The notes under the pieces: model-generated
Databases searched by the model: none
What the model was told of the DNA's origin: nothing
The model's input: the letters and a program-made list of their open reading frames with translations, nothing else
Made by a program: the position numbers and the translations under genes
Part shown: piece by piece, positions 50,507 to 63,260 of the stretch
Position numbering within the stretch: the first letter of the stretch is position 1
Layout: every line of letters begins with the position of its first letter
Source of the DNA: Aplectana chamaeleonis
Taxonomy: Eukaryota > Nematoda > Chromadorea > Rhabditida > Cosmocercidae
Reading direction: 5' to 3'
Length of the DNA: 64,000 bases
Assembly (NCBI GenBank): GCA_029168955.1
Contig: JAPDOI010000022.1
Span: 620,001-684,000, forward strand

Positions 50507-52214
50507 CAGGGCTGTTCCGAACTGTTCCTTTTTCGATTCCAATTTCCGTATTTTCCGGGAAGTTTCCGGGCTGTCTCAATCGTTCCGCTTCCGTTTCCTG
50601 ATTTTTTGGGCCTGGAAGCGGAAGAAGTTGGTGTTTGCACAAGGTAATGCTAGTGGGTCCAGGCAAAGGGTGTTCAGACCATCATGAGGGTCTTGAAAAC
50701 CCACTCGATTTCTTGTGTTCAATGGAATATCTTAGCCGGGCTGAGATCCTTGACCAAAGTTCGTGGTCCCAAAATTAGAGAGCCCGAGATCAAAAGGTGT
50801 ACTATTGTCACCGAAGAGTTTTCTTTTACTTTTCGAATTTAATCGCGCATTTGCTCCGGGATGAGGCTTCAGACTAAAGACTCAAACAGAAAATCTAGGA
50901 ATTAATGTGTGAGAATCTGAATGTTAACTTCTATTGGGCTTGAACACGCAAAGCGGCCGCCCTCCTCCAACTGCACGTGCGGAACGCGCCTGGACTGCTT
51001 TCTGGAAGGACAAGCTGTACCACACTCTGTTTCTGAGGGGCAGCTACACATACCTGATGTAATTTTTAAAACTGTCTTTTTCGGTTCTTTCTAGGGGCGA
51101 AGATTCGAAATCGTGGATTGTCTCACAGTGATTGCATGTAGTTCGAATAATTATTTGTTTATTATTGACTGAAACCACAGGTTATCGAATGAGAGCACTG
51201 TAAACAAGCGAGACAAGGAGACGTGAGACAGCCCTAAAACTTTCTAATAAGAGTAATAATAATAACAATAATTTACTGCCGTAGTTTTTAAAGGCAAGGT
51301 ATCCGGTCAAATTTTGACACTACCGACAATTTGGGTCAAATAGATTGGAGCTGGCTTCTAGCTGGAACATCGTCTGAACGTTTCAGGAACTCCTGAGTCC
51401 TTAGTTCTGGAGAAAACAGCCTCAAGAGTCAGGGATTACGGTATTCACAGCACTTGATAATCATAGCTGGAATGACCGATAATTGCACAAGCACTTTTGA
51501 AGAATGCGTGATGACAACCGCGCTAAAATATGGACGATGGGCCAGCCACTTTTTCCTTGACTTTTCTGGATCATCGGCTAACTGGAATATATGGCTGGAA
51601 TGACGCATGAAGAAGACCGATTTTCAAGCAGTTATCGCACATGTTACTTGGGACTACCTGTAGCAGGAGCACCGATTTAGCGGGAAATCTCCAAAATCAA
51701 AAATTCTGCCCGGACCTCTGCCTTTAAGACATACGTCAGATATGTGAACACGTAGCAAAATGAAACAAAGGGATAACATAGGATGCCCGCAAACTGCAGT
51801 TCTACTCAGGAAAGAAATTTCTGATCTCCTGCTAAACGCTTGAACTGTCCGAAAAAGTTGGGGGATGAGGCTTTAACCCGTGCCTTAGGGACACGTATGC
51901 GTAAGACCCTGCTCATGACAGGTGAAGCTGAAATATGCCCTTTACATTTAATCTCCCGGTTTTCTATAGGAAATTCTTCACTGAATCACCCGTGAGGGTG
52001 AATGTAAGTGTAAAATTGTGGAACATTAATTTTCATGATTCTTGATGTTGTCTTGAACACCATACACATTTTCCCTCCACTTTTGGCCGTGAGTTCCAAA
52101 CTACTCAGTTCCAAGGTTTTTTTCTTACTTCCGTTTCCGTTTCACCTGGAGTTTATTTAACCATTTTTCTTCCGTTTTCAAGAATCTTGCAGAAAGTATT
52201 TCCGCACAGCCCTG
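50507..52214. mobile_element. hAT-like non-autonomous element, 1.7 kb
   Basis: The left end is CAGGGCTGTTCCGAA and the right end TTTCCGCACAGCCCTG, inverted and of the hAT CAGGG type. TATAGC flanks both ends, compatible with a decayed 8-bp target duplication (CCTATAGC left, CTTTATAGC region right). Subterminal sequence on both sides is rich in TTCCGTTTCC or GGAAACGGAA. A TTAA MITE of family B sits inside. No transposase is seen. Confidence 0.65.
51288..51727. mobile_element. TTAA-type MITE family B, copy 2, nested in the hAT-like element
   Basis: TTAA at both ends; termini TTAAAGGCAAGGTATCCGG and CCGGACCTCTGCCTTTAA. Colinear with 30,029-30,459. Confidence 0.88.
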
Positions 52215-52222
52215 CTTTATAG

Positions 52223-53870
52223 CATTATTTCCGACTTTAGCTAATTGTCAAAACCTCTTCTTAACACGTCACCAGAAATACAGCTGAATCGCCACGAAAT
52301 ATGCTTTTTTTCAGCAAGGTGACTTTTTACAAGTTGGAATATCGGAACAGATCGATCGGAAATAACGTTACTTGCACCCCAATCAAAGTAGTACTTTTCT
52401 ATGTTCGGATAGTGATCAGTTGAGAGTGTTCATTAGAATCGAGCTTGATAGAAACATAATCAGGTTTACCCGATTCAATGAACTCGGAACAGGGAGATCG
52501 CTTACTACACCATCGAATCTCGGCGTAAGGTTCAGGATGTTCCCACTTTCGCGAAGTTCTTGAAGTATTATGAGAGTAGATGGTCGCAAAATTTTGCCAG
52601 ATAGCTCTGGTCTCTGGAACTAGGGGAGGCACAGAGAAAATTTCATATGCAGTTTCAAAGAGTGCACTTATTGTAAGGTCCAGCTTGTTTTACGTTTTGG
52701 ACTGTATCGCTTTTCGTGTCATTCAGAGCAGGGAGTGTCTGCCGTTTGTTCTAGTGTGAGCACATGCCAATATTAATTGCTCAAAAGAATTACTGGGCCC
52801 TAACTTGCAGCTAGTTTAGTGGTGGGGTGAAGGTCACTGTGTATCAGTTGATAATATTTGCGCTCAATCTGTGAACTAATAACATTATGACTTTTTGACT
52901 TAGGCTTTACGCGTCATACTCTCAGTAAATGGAAAATAAATAAATCACGAGTCGATAAAACACCATACATTCCTCTAAAAAGTCACAGTCCACACCCTCG
53001 AAATCGTTTGCCAGTTTTTTCATATATTCTGAAGGGGATTTCGGACTGATTACAATGATTTCCAAAATTCTTCAGGAACCACTACTGAAGCGGAGTCAGT
53101 TATCTTCGAAAAAATGTGGAATCGGATGGTAGAGAAAAAATTGTGGACGAGTTGCGTTGGGCTGTTTTTCCCTCTTCACTGTAAGAGCAGACCACGCTGT
53201 AAAGGTAGACCGATAACAGATGGGAAAAATGAAGATTTTCGATCAGAATGGCTTGGCGTGCTACAGAACTCTGCATTGAGACCAAAGAAAACCCGGAAGT
53301 AGACGGAAGGAGAGAGGCTGCTCGCTTTCTCTTGCTATTCTGACAAGTTGAGGATCGCCGTTTGGTAGGGTTGCTACACACAGCGGCTGGAACATCAAAC
53401 AAATTTCACCCACTGCTGAAGTTTTCGATAATGTTACGACCAGGTTAAAATGCTGTAAATCATGTTTCGATGGGCCTTATGAGCGTGGATAAACTTTGCA
53501 GTTTAGTTATTGTTAGTTACAAATCGCGCATATTCGGCAGGCAACTTAGTAGACGTCGGAAGCGTGACAAAATATTTGCAGGAACAACTAACTGCTAAGG
53601 CTTTTTTGCAACCTCTTCGCTTTGATTGATCAGTTTCATCGTTTTCAACCCCCTTCACTTTGCTCGTGCGATTACACATACTTTCTCAAATCTTTTTTTT
53701 TCTCACTGCTTATCAAAATTCCTTTTAGAAACCTGCTCAAGCACGGGTGAAAAATATATATAGCAGCGTGTTCAAGTAGTCAGGTTTTGACAGCTTTGTA
53801 GCATTTGATTAACAGAAAAATTAAAACTTTAACAATTTTTTAGGCGCAAATCTTTAGATTGGGGGCTAGC
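52223..53870. other. Unrecognised intergenic sequence
   Basis: No supported gene and no repeat shared with the rest of the window. A family-type end (GAAGGCAGTGTTCACGATGA) appears alone at 53,873, just before the D copy. Confidence 0.5.
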
Positions 53871-53915
53871 TGAAGGCAGTGTTCACGATGAGCTGAAGGC
53901 AGCAGTCTTGCAGTG

Positions 53916-54438
53916 TTAAAGGCAGTGTTCATGATGAAAAAAAGTGTTTGAAATTCCTTCCGGGAAATTGGGTGAGTGGAGGGACACTTCCTGCAATCGA
54001 TTAACGTCAAAAGAACACATTAAAACGAGCTAGGAAAGAGCTCCAAGAAGAGCCCGAAAATGCTCACTTTGAGCGCAAGGCAAACCCCAAAAGCGCATTG
54101 CCCAAGCACCGACGTAAACAGATAGAGAAAGCTTGAAATCGTGGAGATGAGCGATGGTCTCCGATTATTGGCCCTGTTCTTTCCCTTCATTCTCAGACTT
54201 CTCTATTTACTCAGGTCTTAGCTCGCGTACTTCGGCTGCAAAAGATGGAAGTTACAAGCCTCTGAAGGAAAACTCGTCCACTATGCTTAGCTCAATCTTT
54301 GAGGGACCATAACTCCCGTTCGCAAGAAGAAGGTCCTTGTACGATTCCAGAGACATAGTTGGGAATCGGCACACAGGACCGTTTTCAAGATAGGTTAGAA
54401 AACAGAAAAACGATTTTTATTATGGACACTGCCTTTAA
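53916..54438 (-). mobile_element. TTAA-type MITE family D, copy 2, reversed
   Basis: TTAA at 53,916 and 54,435; termini TTAAAGGCAGTGTTCATGAT and ATTATGGACACTGCCTTTAA. The interior matches D copies at 37.5 and 63.7 kb on the opposite strand, with GTACGATTCCAGAGACAT and CGTTTTCAAGATAGG. Confidence 0.88.
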
Positions 54439-55948
54439 GACTCTAAAAAATACGCTCCCCAGAGTGTCATGGCCTCCCAACAATGGACTTGGGGTTGATA
54501 ATCTAGCACATCTGGGTCGATAATCCCAAAGTGCGAATGTCTAACAACTTTGAAAGAGAATAGCACCAAGAGCTCTATACTGGAAGAATTATGTGGTGGC
54601 TTTTTAACTGATGATATCATATTATACTTATAATATAGTTTATTAACTGATGATATTGTTTTATATTAGATAGAGAATCTGAATATACCTTATCAAAAAA
54701 GATTCGGCATGAAAGATTCAGAGTTACTATGGCTATTTTGGCTCTTACAAAGAAGTTTTCGGGCGATATTATAAGCTGTCATGCTTTGCAAAAAAGGTTT
54801 CGAGTAGTTTTCTACGGCGTTCTCTTCGTGGCGAACTAACGATGTTTTCAGAAGTGATAGCACAGCGGAATTAGTAAAAGATCGAACTTGTTCATTCATT
54901 GCCACGAAATCCCCTTTCGAAAAGAAGACATGAGGGGAGCAGTCGAAGAATATACGAGGAACAGGGAGCCGTGCTTCACAGCTACAGCCAAGGTTTATTG
55001 CCAAAGTAGTCCGGGTACATGTCAGCGGATGGAGAAGGTGTGAATTGCATGTTCTACAAAAATGCTGCACAGTAAAACCGTAGAAATTCACACTTCTAAG
55101 CAAACTTCTGCTCTCCTGTGACTGTGTTAAATCAAATGGGCACAAATGGTCAGCATCTGAATGAAGAATGTATGTACAATGAAGCAATAACGTTCCAAGT
55201 CACAGTTTACAACAGCTTTTTTGGTGACCTAAATGAGATGGGTTAATTTTACAAAGTTTATGCTAGAACAACTGCGGTTTTTGAAAAAGAATTTCCCTCC
55301 CTGTTCTAGATATTTTGACAAGGCGTGATATAGAATTCGATTTCTCCTTTAAACAAAGCTTCTTATCACTGCCCGTGAAACTTGTTCTTTTTAGAAATTT
55401 GCATTTTGGAGATAAAGTGTGTGTGGTAGCAGTAGTGAAAATTTATATCTGTCGATACTCGTGCCTATTGAATCGCCTAATCTGCCCTGAAATGAAATAA
55501 CACCGATTCGTGAAATTTCTTCTCTTTGGAGCACTAACTTCTCAAGTGTAACTGGAGTAATACAAGCAATTCCCTATTTAAACCTGTTTATATCACTAAT
55601 TATTTATTACTTTATCAAACAACCAATTCTACAGTTTTTTTTCAGTTTTTTGAAAAACAAAAAATCAATACTTTACAAAACAAATAATGCTGATTAGTGA
55701 TTTGTTTGAACTTTTCAACTAGCAAAATTGGCGTCTCAAATTTATCGCACAAAGAAGAAATTTTGTCAATTAAAGTTTGTGAAAAAAATTATGGCTAAAC
55801 TTGCTCTCACAGAAGAGAATCCCGTGAGTCATTGTGGAGGTGTCATGATCTAGTGCTAACCAAAGCCGGGAAGTGTTGTTTCATTAGAGAAAGACTTTTA
55901 TTCTCCTATGAACGGTTTCAACAGCTCCCAATACATATTAGCACATGT
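54439..55948. other. Unrecognised intergenic sequence
   Basis: A minus-strand open frame of 164 codons (54,693-55,187) has several cysteines and histidines but no spacing I can assign to a domain. No gene is called. Confidence 0.4.
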
Positions 55949-56102
55949 AACGTCGGCATGGATTTCGCGAAGAGACTTCGCGTTCACTGTTGGAAAGTTG
56001 GCGCAAACTCGGTGCCAGTGTGCTATAACATAGGTGTGCGCCGAGTTGGCGCCCAACCTTCAACAATGCACGCGAAGTCCCTCCCCGATCCATGCTGATG
56101 TT
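55949..56102. mobile_element. Palindromic MITE, 154 bp
   Basis: Arms of about 68 bp at 55,949-56,017 and 56,035-56,102, roughly 80% reverse complementary, with outer ends AACGTCGGCATGGAT and ATCCATGCTGATGTT. Confidence 0.82.
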
Positions 56103-56332
56103 AAGTAACTAACACGAGGGCGTAGCTCCGCGCCCCGATCGCCCGTCGTCGCAACTTGCGAGCGCACCGCGGCGCCATGGGGCGACCTAATGGCCGCGGC
56201 GGGGAGGTTTGCGGCGCGACAGTAATACAGTTGGAATCAACGATTTTAGAGAGTTACAGAACAGTTCCGAAAATGTTGGCGAACGCACATTGAGGGCCAA
56301 AGAGGCATGCGTAGCTTTACGATCACGATTTC

Positions 56333-56365
56333 CAACAACTTACGGAAGACTTCGGTAAGTTGTTG
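56333..56365. repeat. 33-nt near-perfect hairpin
   Basis: CAACAACTTAC pairs with GTAAGTTGTTG and GAAG with CTTC around one central base; a single G-G mismatch interrupts the stem. Flanking blocks near 56,264 and 56,393 (TTCCGAAAATGTTGGCGAAC and its partner) pair as well. Confidence 0.75.
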
Positions 56366-56723
56366 AAAATTAGTGTTCGCAAGCATTTCTGGAAATCTTC
56401 CAGAGCACATGCGTTTTTTGGGCTGTGCCTTTGAGGAGTCTCTCTTTTTACAGTTCCATAGACAATCACTGGCGATAGCATGCTTTGAATGAGAATCGAA
56501 GTGCCACGCTATCATGAACGATACTAATGATTATCATGCTATCGCATTGCACGGCGAGCGAACTCTGAAATAGACTTTAGCGAAAACTGTTGGGTGCAAC
56601 ATAGCACATGCAGTCTGGTCTGAGATTATCTCTATGAGAGATAATCACCGCTTCAGGAGCCAACATCAGTTGCATGCGAGCGAAGTCTTTGTAACCAACA
56701 GTACAGATTGTGTTCCTACTCCA

Positions 56724-56886
56724 TGTCACGTAAAGACACTTCTAGTCGCCGCCGCGTGGCGCGGCTAGGGGCCTCATCACAATGAGACTAGCGGTGGATG
56801 TGTACTTTGACAAGCGCGCTCCATCGCACCGCGACGTCTCAGCCACGCCGCAGACGGCGACTAGAGAGTGTCTACGTAACATCTTC
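56724..56886. mobile_element. TIR element, 163 bp
   Basis: Inverted ends of about 40 bp containing TGTCACGTAAAGACACT on the left and AGTGTCTACGTAACAT on the right, with CTAGTCGCCG and CGGCGACTAG inside them. Confidence 0.75.
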
Positions 56887-57539
56887 CTACTCTAGATGTG
56901 CGGTTTGAGCATACCTGTTCTCCACGTGTGTTCAGTATCCTATACCTGTTTTTGGTTTCGTATCCAGTCAAAATTTCCATCATCTCGGAGCATCTGAATA
57001 ATGAGATACAGATTAGATATGTTACATTGCCGTCGCCTCAAAGGTAATTTCTGGGGCCTCTAAAATTCCAGGCGAATCGTGCTGCGCTCTCTGTTTTACA
57101 ATATCAGGCTATCGTGACCACTCAGTAAAACAACATTATGATTTGCATTAACATGCAATATTTGAAAACTCCGGCAACGGAAACAAAACATTTGTCGGAA
57201 TGTTTTACCTTCCCCATTAGGTATAATGCGTGCAACCAGTCTCCCGTTGTGTATGTACAATGAGTCTGTAGGGCATTTACTCAGATGCGGAGCACGCGGA
57301 CTTCCACCAAAGTTCATAGAAGACTCGTTGTCAAGCGCACCATACACGCGAAACAGCGCAGTTTCAGGTGACATTCCATGATAGAAGCGCGCTTCTTGAC
57401 CGCTGATGTTTTTAACAGAAAACAAGGATGGCGGCAGAGCATTCAACACATCCTATATATCGTCGATTACTTTATGGGAGGAAGCCGCGACGCTGCTATG
57501 ATTGCTTTATCATGAAAGTAGAGCGGTTGCTTCTAAAGA
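56887..57539. other. Unrecognised intergenic sequence
   Basis: A 117-codon minus-strand open frame (57,096-57,449) has protein-like composition but matches no family I know; it could be an exon or chance. Confidence 0.4.
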
Positions 57540-57682
57540 CTCTTTCATAGTGTGCCGTCCGACGTCGGATGACTTTATCAAGTGTGATAAGCTAAGATAG
57601 ATAAGATGGATAGGGCAGGGTAGATAGATGTTCCACATTCGATAACGAGTCGTCCGACGTCGGTCGAGCAACTATGAAAGAG
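57540..57682. mobile_element. Palindromic element, relative of the 21.35-kb nested one
   Basis: Ends CTCTTTCATAGTGTGCCG and CAACTATGAAAGAGG, with GTCCGACGTCGG on both sides and the same GATAACGAGTCGTCCGAC block as at 21.46 kb. Confidence 0.8.
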
Positions 57683-59027
57683 GCTTAAGAGAACACTCTG
57701 GTAGGAAAGGAGAAACAAGCGCTCCGTTTCCAAAGATAGCGAGATAATAGCCACAAAAGGGCGTGGTCAAGTGCGATACAACAGTGCCCCCCCCCCTCCC
57801 TAGGATAGCACCACAAAACATTCAAAGAAATCTATCAGCAGAACTGAAATCATATTAAGAAAAAATCGCATCAGTAATCAGTAAAATCGAAAAATCTTAA
57901 ATTCGCCGAGTTGCCGCAGTTTCGTGACGTGCAGGCCTCTTGGGTAAGTAGTTTCAAAATGACGGCGGACTTGCCTTCCTTCCTGCTACATCTCTTGTTT
58001 TTGCATTCTCGCCTAATTTTTGTTTGTTTCTTCTATGCTGTTAGTGTCGCGGCTTCCGTGCAACTTATGTATTTGCGATAAACAAGATATGCTGAGCAGT
58101 TGGGATGATACCCCTAAAAGACGCACTCCCAACATACACGCTTGGTCCTGCCACGGTCTATGAAAGGCCGCCGTCCGAGTGGGCGGGACTACTTCAGCCA
58201 GCCCGCAAAAGAATTTTACGTCCCACCTCGACCGCGTCCGGCGAATCTATACTTTCTCGAATGTTCCATGAATTTCAATACTCGATTGCCGCCGTCCGCC
58301 GCTCCTCTCTAACCGTCTAACCTCTCTTCGCGTCACATCAGGTCTCGCCTACCATCGTCGACCATCCCACGATTTCATCATCGATCGACGCCCCCATTGC
58401 CACGCTCTTCTCGCATCTCGTCTCAAATCTCTTATTTTATTTGTTGTATACTTAAACGCTATTGAGTTAGAATCGGGTCTCTAATTCGCACAACATTACC
58501 TACCGCCATCATAGCTATTTGCATACCGTGCCTATCTATCGATTATCGTATAGAAAGCCGGTCACCATTCATACGCAGCATGTAGGCGGTAACTATTAAC
58601 GTGACTAGGCCACCAACTTTGAGCGCGCGTCCCTACATGAGGGTGTGGGCACTCTAATTCCCACGCCTTTGCCGCGCCTCTAGTCGCTAACCACTGATTC
58701 ATTTATTTCGCGTAGACAAGGTACGGCAGTTAGTTTTGTTGACAATGCAAAGGCTCCCCAAACGTTTCCAATATCAAGCTGCGAAGCGTCGCGGGTAAAG
58801 CTTCCGAGGAGGTCGTAAAATTTTTGATCATCAGTCAAAAATTCAGAAATCAGTCTCTGTGACTTTAAACGAGACTTGGCTCGGAAATTGTCAACACCTA
58901 AAGACCGCGTGTTCACACTGCACCCTACGTCGTGGACTGGATCTTTTTCGTTTCTCCGGAAAAAGTAGAATCCTTCTTATTTCAGGTGGAAGACCCTTGT
59001 GTTCATGGTATTCTTTGATTCAGGTTC
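57683..59027. other. Unrecognised intergenic sequence
   Basis: Contains a C-rich run followed by CCCTAGGATAGCACC near 57,787 that resembles the right terminus of the CTATCCTAGACGGGG family. No gene recognised. Confidence 0.45.
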
Positions 59028-59760
59028 TTTTTATTTATTTATTTATTTGACTGCCAATCTATATTGTTACAATATGTGACGCCTCCTTCTTGACATCCAC
59101 TCCCTTTTCGTCATCTCTCTTGCCAGCATTTGCCAGTTCCGTGTCGTCAGATACAGGCTATAAAACGGCTAAATTCACTTGGTTCCTACGCGTGCTGGTG
59201 GGGAGCGGAGGGTAGAGACATTGAGAGAGCGTAGGACAGACGGAGGCGGAGCGCGCGCCTCTCGCGCCTAGAGTTATTGTGAATTTCAACGTTTCATAGA
59301 GGGTATGTCTGGAAAACATCTCGCCATCTTGTTCTAGGTCTACCTACCGGCCGCTTCAGAAACGGCTGCAACTCCATCAATTGCTTCGACCACTTCTAGT
59401 TTCTTGATATGGCGAGTTCCCAAGAATAGGGCCATTTTTTCTATTCTGCACAGTCCATTACATCTCTGACCTTCGTTACTCCTCGCCACCACGCGTTCGA
59501 TTTGCTGTCTTGCTGACGAACCCCGGCCATGCGTCGTTCATACGTCGCTGGGCTGAGCCAAGTTTTCGTTCAGTCGATTTCGTGAGTTTCCACGTCTCGG
59601 CTCCATAAAGCTTCGCCGGCAGTATGCATAGGTTGAAAAGTCGACGTTTCCATTTCATCTCCACTGTTCTGAACGATCAGGAAACCTTTATACTGGCGGA
59701 AGCAATTCCATCCAACACGAATTCGTCTTGAGATCTCCTTGCTGTGGTTGTTTCATGAGG
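59028..59760 (-). pseudogene. Relic of a non-LTR retrotransposon C-terminus
   Basis: On the minus strand, RRIRVGWNCFRQYKG at about 59,730-59,690 and, from 59,664, KRRLFNLCILPAKLYGAETW and TKSTERKLGSAQRRM are the conserved post-RT region of RTE-like polyproteins. Downstream, pieces of the rest (RGVTKVRDVM, RTRWRDVF) appear in other frames to about 59,300. The 3' end is an AAATAAATAAAT tail at 59,028-59,050. The endonuclease and catalytic core are missing, and frameshifts and stops show that it is dead. No target-site duplication was found. Confidence 0.75.
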
Positions 59761-60184
59761 AAAACCCCGGGTTCAATACCCACTGAACTGATTGGCTGTG
59801 GGGTGCCTGGCCTCTTAAGTGTTAAAGAAGGTTCTTCGAAGAGCTCTTAACGAATCTAATTGTTTTCGCTTCCGGATAGATTACAGTTGCATGCGATAGA
59901 CCTAATGTCGCTTTTCGTTGGCAACCTATTGCAATCTTTTGTAAATCGATCAACGGGCAACACATTCATAATCGTCACATCAAAAAGCCCATGAGTCTCA
60001 ATGAATGACGATAATTCTTTTTCTATACACACCGCGCCCATTTCCTATCAAACATGTTCCAACCGCATTAAATGCGCAGTCCAAGCTCAAGAAGAAATCT
60101 CTGATTTCCGCATATTTTAAAGTAGTCCCACCTCTTATAATACCTGCCAAGTGCGAGCTCTCGATTCCTCTGAAAAAGCGAATT
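59761..60184. other. Unrecognised intergenic sequence
   Basis: GGTTCAATACC near 59,770 resembles a Pol III B box, but no A box or cloverleaf can be built around it. Nothing else seen. Confidence 0.45.
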
Positions 60185-60719
60185 CTCAGGCACTCGGGGG
60201 CTACGGGCGCCGCACAATTGGCCGCTGAGCCGCGCCTCCGATCAGCGCATCGATGTCAAAAGGTGCACGAATCGAAGTCCTCCGGTAAAATCTGTCGGTT
60301 CCCGGCACCCGAGCGGTTCAAAATTTGTCCATAAGCGGCTCAAAAACTGTTCATGTCCATTTCGGGCGTTTCCGGATTCGCATAGAGGAGCCGGGGACAT
60401 CCCACAAGGATCACCACGGGGTCCGGTGGCTCTTCTCGAAAGTGACTCGAGCCCACCTTCCAGGTCCGGCTCCGAAGAGCCATTTGAGGCACACGGTGAG
60501 ATGAGGAGCCTTTCACACCAGCAACATTGTTAATACCTTTGTCTAAACATGTTTATGATCCCAAGCAACTGCATAGGGGGCGCGGATGGCTGCTACTACC
60601 CATGTGCGTAGACGCGTTGCGGTCGAGAACGGGCGCGGATGGCCGAATGACTCTATCGAGATCAGCGGATCGCCGTTTCGGCCTCAAAGTGTGGCGTGCC
60701 GTCCACCCGAGTGCCTGAG
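60185..60719. mobile_element. TIR element, 535 bp
   Basis: Perfect 14-bp inverted ends CTCAGGCACTCGGG and CCCGAGTGCCTGAG; imperfect pairing continues inward for about 60 bp (GGGCGCCGCAC with GTGTGGCGTGCC). GC-rich interior without a supported gene. Confidence 0.75.
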
Positions 60720-63260
60720 TTATAGGACAAAGCCACCCATTTCAGAAGCCAATCTGGCACGCCCTTTTGCTAGATTTCGAGCTCAACAGTGGCAAGATAT
60801 GCGATGGTTTCCTATGAATAGCTCCCGTTCTTCCCTTCACTAACGAGACCTAGCAAAATTTCCGCTCAGGAAAACTTTCCCGTGGGCCAACTCGTGAAGG
60901 TAAATGAATTTTCGAAGCGGTTTTGACTGACTTTCGTCTATCCGAAAAATGCTGTTCGTGATGGGCGTTTTAAGGAAGAGCAGGCTACTGGACATTTGGG
61001 AAAGGGGTATCAAAACCTGGGATGTAGCAGCAAAGTGCATATAAGAAGCCAGCGATAGATTGCCGGTTGCTGCCGGTCTTCCCTCCTTCCGATTTATGAA
61101 GTCTCAAGCGATTATTCTCGCATGACCATCTCTTTCATGATATGTACAACCCCATTCTCGCAGTTCATGAGGTGTTCCCTAATCGACCAACACCATTCTC
61201 TTTTTCTCGATAAATGAACTATGTAGATAGATGTTTGTGTTTTTTGGAAGCAGATGTTGTTAAGCTCCTGAATTTCAACATGTATAAAACTGACTTAGAA
61301 AATTTAGGCCTCTGTCAGAGTTGGTTGAAAAAACGGCCGTGGCCAGCCCGTTCGATACGTACGAGAAACATGGACGACGGAGATTGCCAAAAACACCCGG
61401 CGTGGCCAGCTGTGGCTGACGCGGTAAATATATATGAAATATGTGGAACGATGTCATGGATATCATCCATTTCTTACCTTATATCATGTGAACATCGGTC
61501 GGGTCAGCCGTAGCGGGTATTTTTTCACCCCACCTCATTCATTTCTTTCATGATTGTCGACCGGGATGGCGACGCCGATCAGCCAACTATGATCGAGGCC
61601 TTAGCATCAAACTGGCTGAGCGGTTGTAACGAGTAACGAAAAGTGGCCCCTTCTCGAAACGTGTCGCACGCTCTTCAAGATGCGGGATTGCCGAACTTTC
61701 GCTCGGCTACAAAATAGATATGATTTGGTATAGAAGGAATTGTAAGAATCTTATTTTACTCTCCATTCTACACTCTCACTGCTGTCCTGCGCACTCCTGC
61801 TCCGTTCGTGCACACTTTCTCTGACGCCCTGTACGGGTGGCGGGCGTTCTGTCCTAGCTGGCAGGAGCCTGGGCGAGGTGCGAGAGTCGTTAACGAGTCG
61901 CTAGCGATGGCGAGTCGTCGCGCTGGCTAATTCCCTCTCTTTACTCACCGCAACAATCTGCCAGTGAAGCACCACATGCTATCCACTGGAGGAATTGAAG
62001 GAATTATAACACTGTGTTATGTCAAATACAAACATAATGAACATTTTGTAATTTTCGAATGATTTATCAAACTCGAGGAAAGGTTTCAAATCTGTTCAAA
62101 AGGACGAACGAAGTTATTTTCAAGCTGTACAACACAATAGCCGAAATCAATGGCTGAACCAAATAAGTCATTTGTATTAAAGTGCTGAATTCCAGGTAAG
62201 TTACAAAAAGCCATTGGTAAAAATGCGAAATTAAGGAAAGGAGGATAGCAAGCATGTCTTTAATCTGTGCTGAGGAATTGGGACAGAATCGAATATAAAT
62301 TCAAATAATTTTATTATTGGTGTTCTCTTTTCGAACCGAAGAACTATTCGGAAAGTTCAGTCATGACATTCAAACATCACTTATTCTTTTTTTCTTTTCT
62401 TTTTACAATCCATTCGAGATCATCATCATCAAAATGTCATGTTTTTTCAGAATTTGATTATTTCAAAGGCTTTGATGACTGGAGATTTTTCTGAAATGTG
62501 GTGTAAGTGGGAATAAGCAGGGTTGAGGACAACAAATTTAGCTGTGTTTCCCAAAGTGGGTGTCAGAATTGTTTGTGCAAAAAAATGTGGAAGGTTTCGC
62601 TAACTTTTCATAATTCAGGAATCTTAGGACATTTTTCCAGTGTCAGCGCACCCCACTTAGAACACTGATGGAAATCTGAGAGTTGTTTATTACTTCTGTG
62701 CCTGACAGGTTTTTAGGGAGAGGGACTTTAGGATAAAATCAAAGATCACTGGGGTAATTAAAAACTAGTTAACGCTGTTCGCACCCCGGCTCGCTCGCCA
62801 AGCCCCTCCACCTCGAGAGAGAGAGCAGACAGCCAAGGTCGCGCGGCGGTTTCCGCGCGGCGAGTTATGCAGAGCTCAATTGCTGCCTCTCGGTCTCCGG
62901 AGCATTGACAACCCGGCGCGCGGGGTGTTCGAGTCGGTATGATGAGCGCAGAGGACGAAAGAAAGGCGCTGCCAGCCGGCCTTGCACTCTCTCGGCCGGC
63001 CAAAGTGCAAACTGGCTATCTCTGCGTCTCCGCGGAGAGGATCATTTGCTTTGGTTGTACAGTTTAGGGATGGGAGCAATCCTAGTTTGGGAGGGCACTC
63101 AGCATTCCAAACAGGAGTGACGGATGCAGCTTTCAGATGTCTGAGGCTGAAATAGAATCTCTAGGAAGGCAATGTCTGATAACGCGATCAGTTATCTGAT
63201 GTGAATGAATTTCGAGCGGCCCCTTGAAAAGGTTGGCAGCCAGGAATGAATCTCTAGAGA
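60720..63260. other. Unrecognised intergenic sequence
   Basis: No supported gene. CTTTCATGATATG (61,133) and ATTTCTTTCATGATTGTCGACC (about 61,540) resemble the palindromic family at 57.5 kb. A GC-rich stretch at 62,770-63,050 remains unexplained. Confidence 0.45.

Noticed and set aside
54693..55187. Minus-strand 164-codon frame rich in cysteine and histidine
   Set aside because: Cysteine spacing does not fit a zinc finger or secreted family I know. Transcript data would be needed.
57096..57449. Minus-strand 117-codon frame with plausible composition
   Set aside because: No family recognised and no splice or start context that decides it.
59740..59830. Possible tRNA or tRNA-derived SINE (GGTTCAATACC B-box-like motif)
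   Set aside because: No A box at the right distance and no cloverleaf could be formed.
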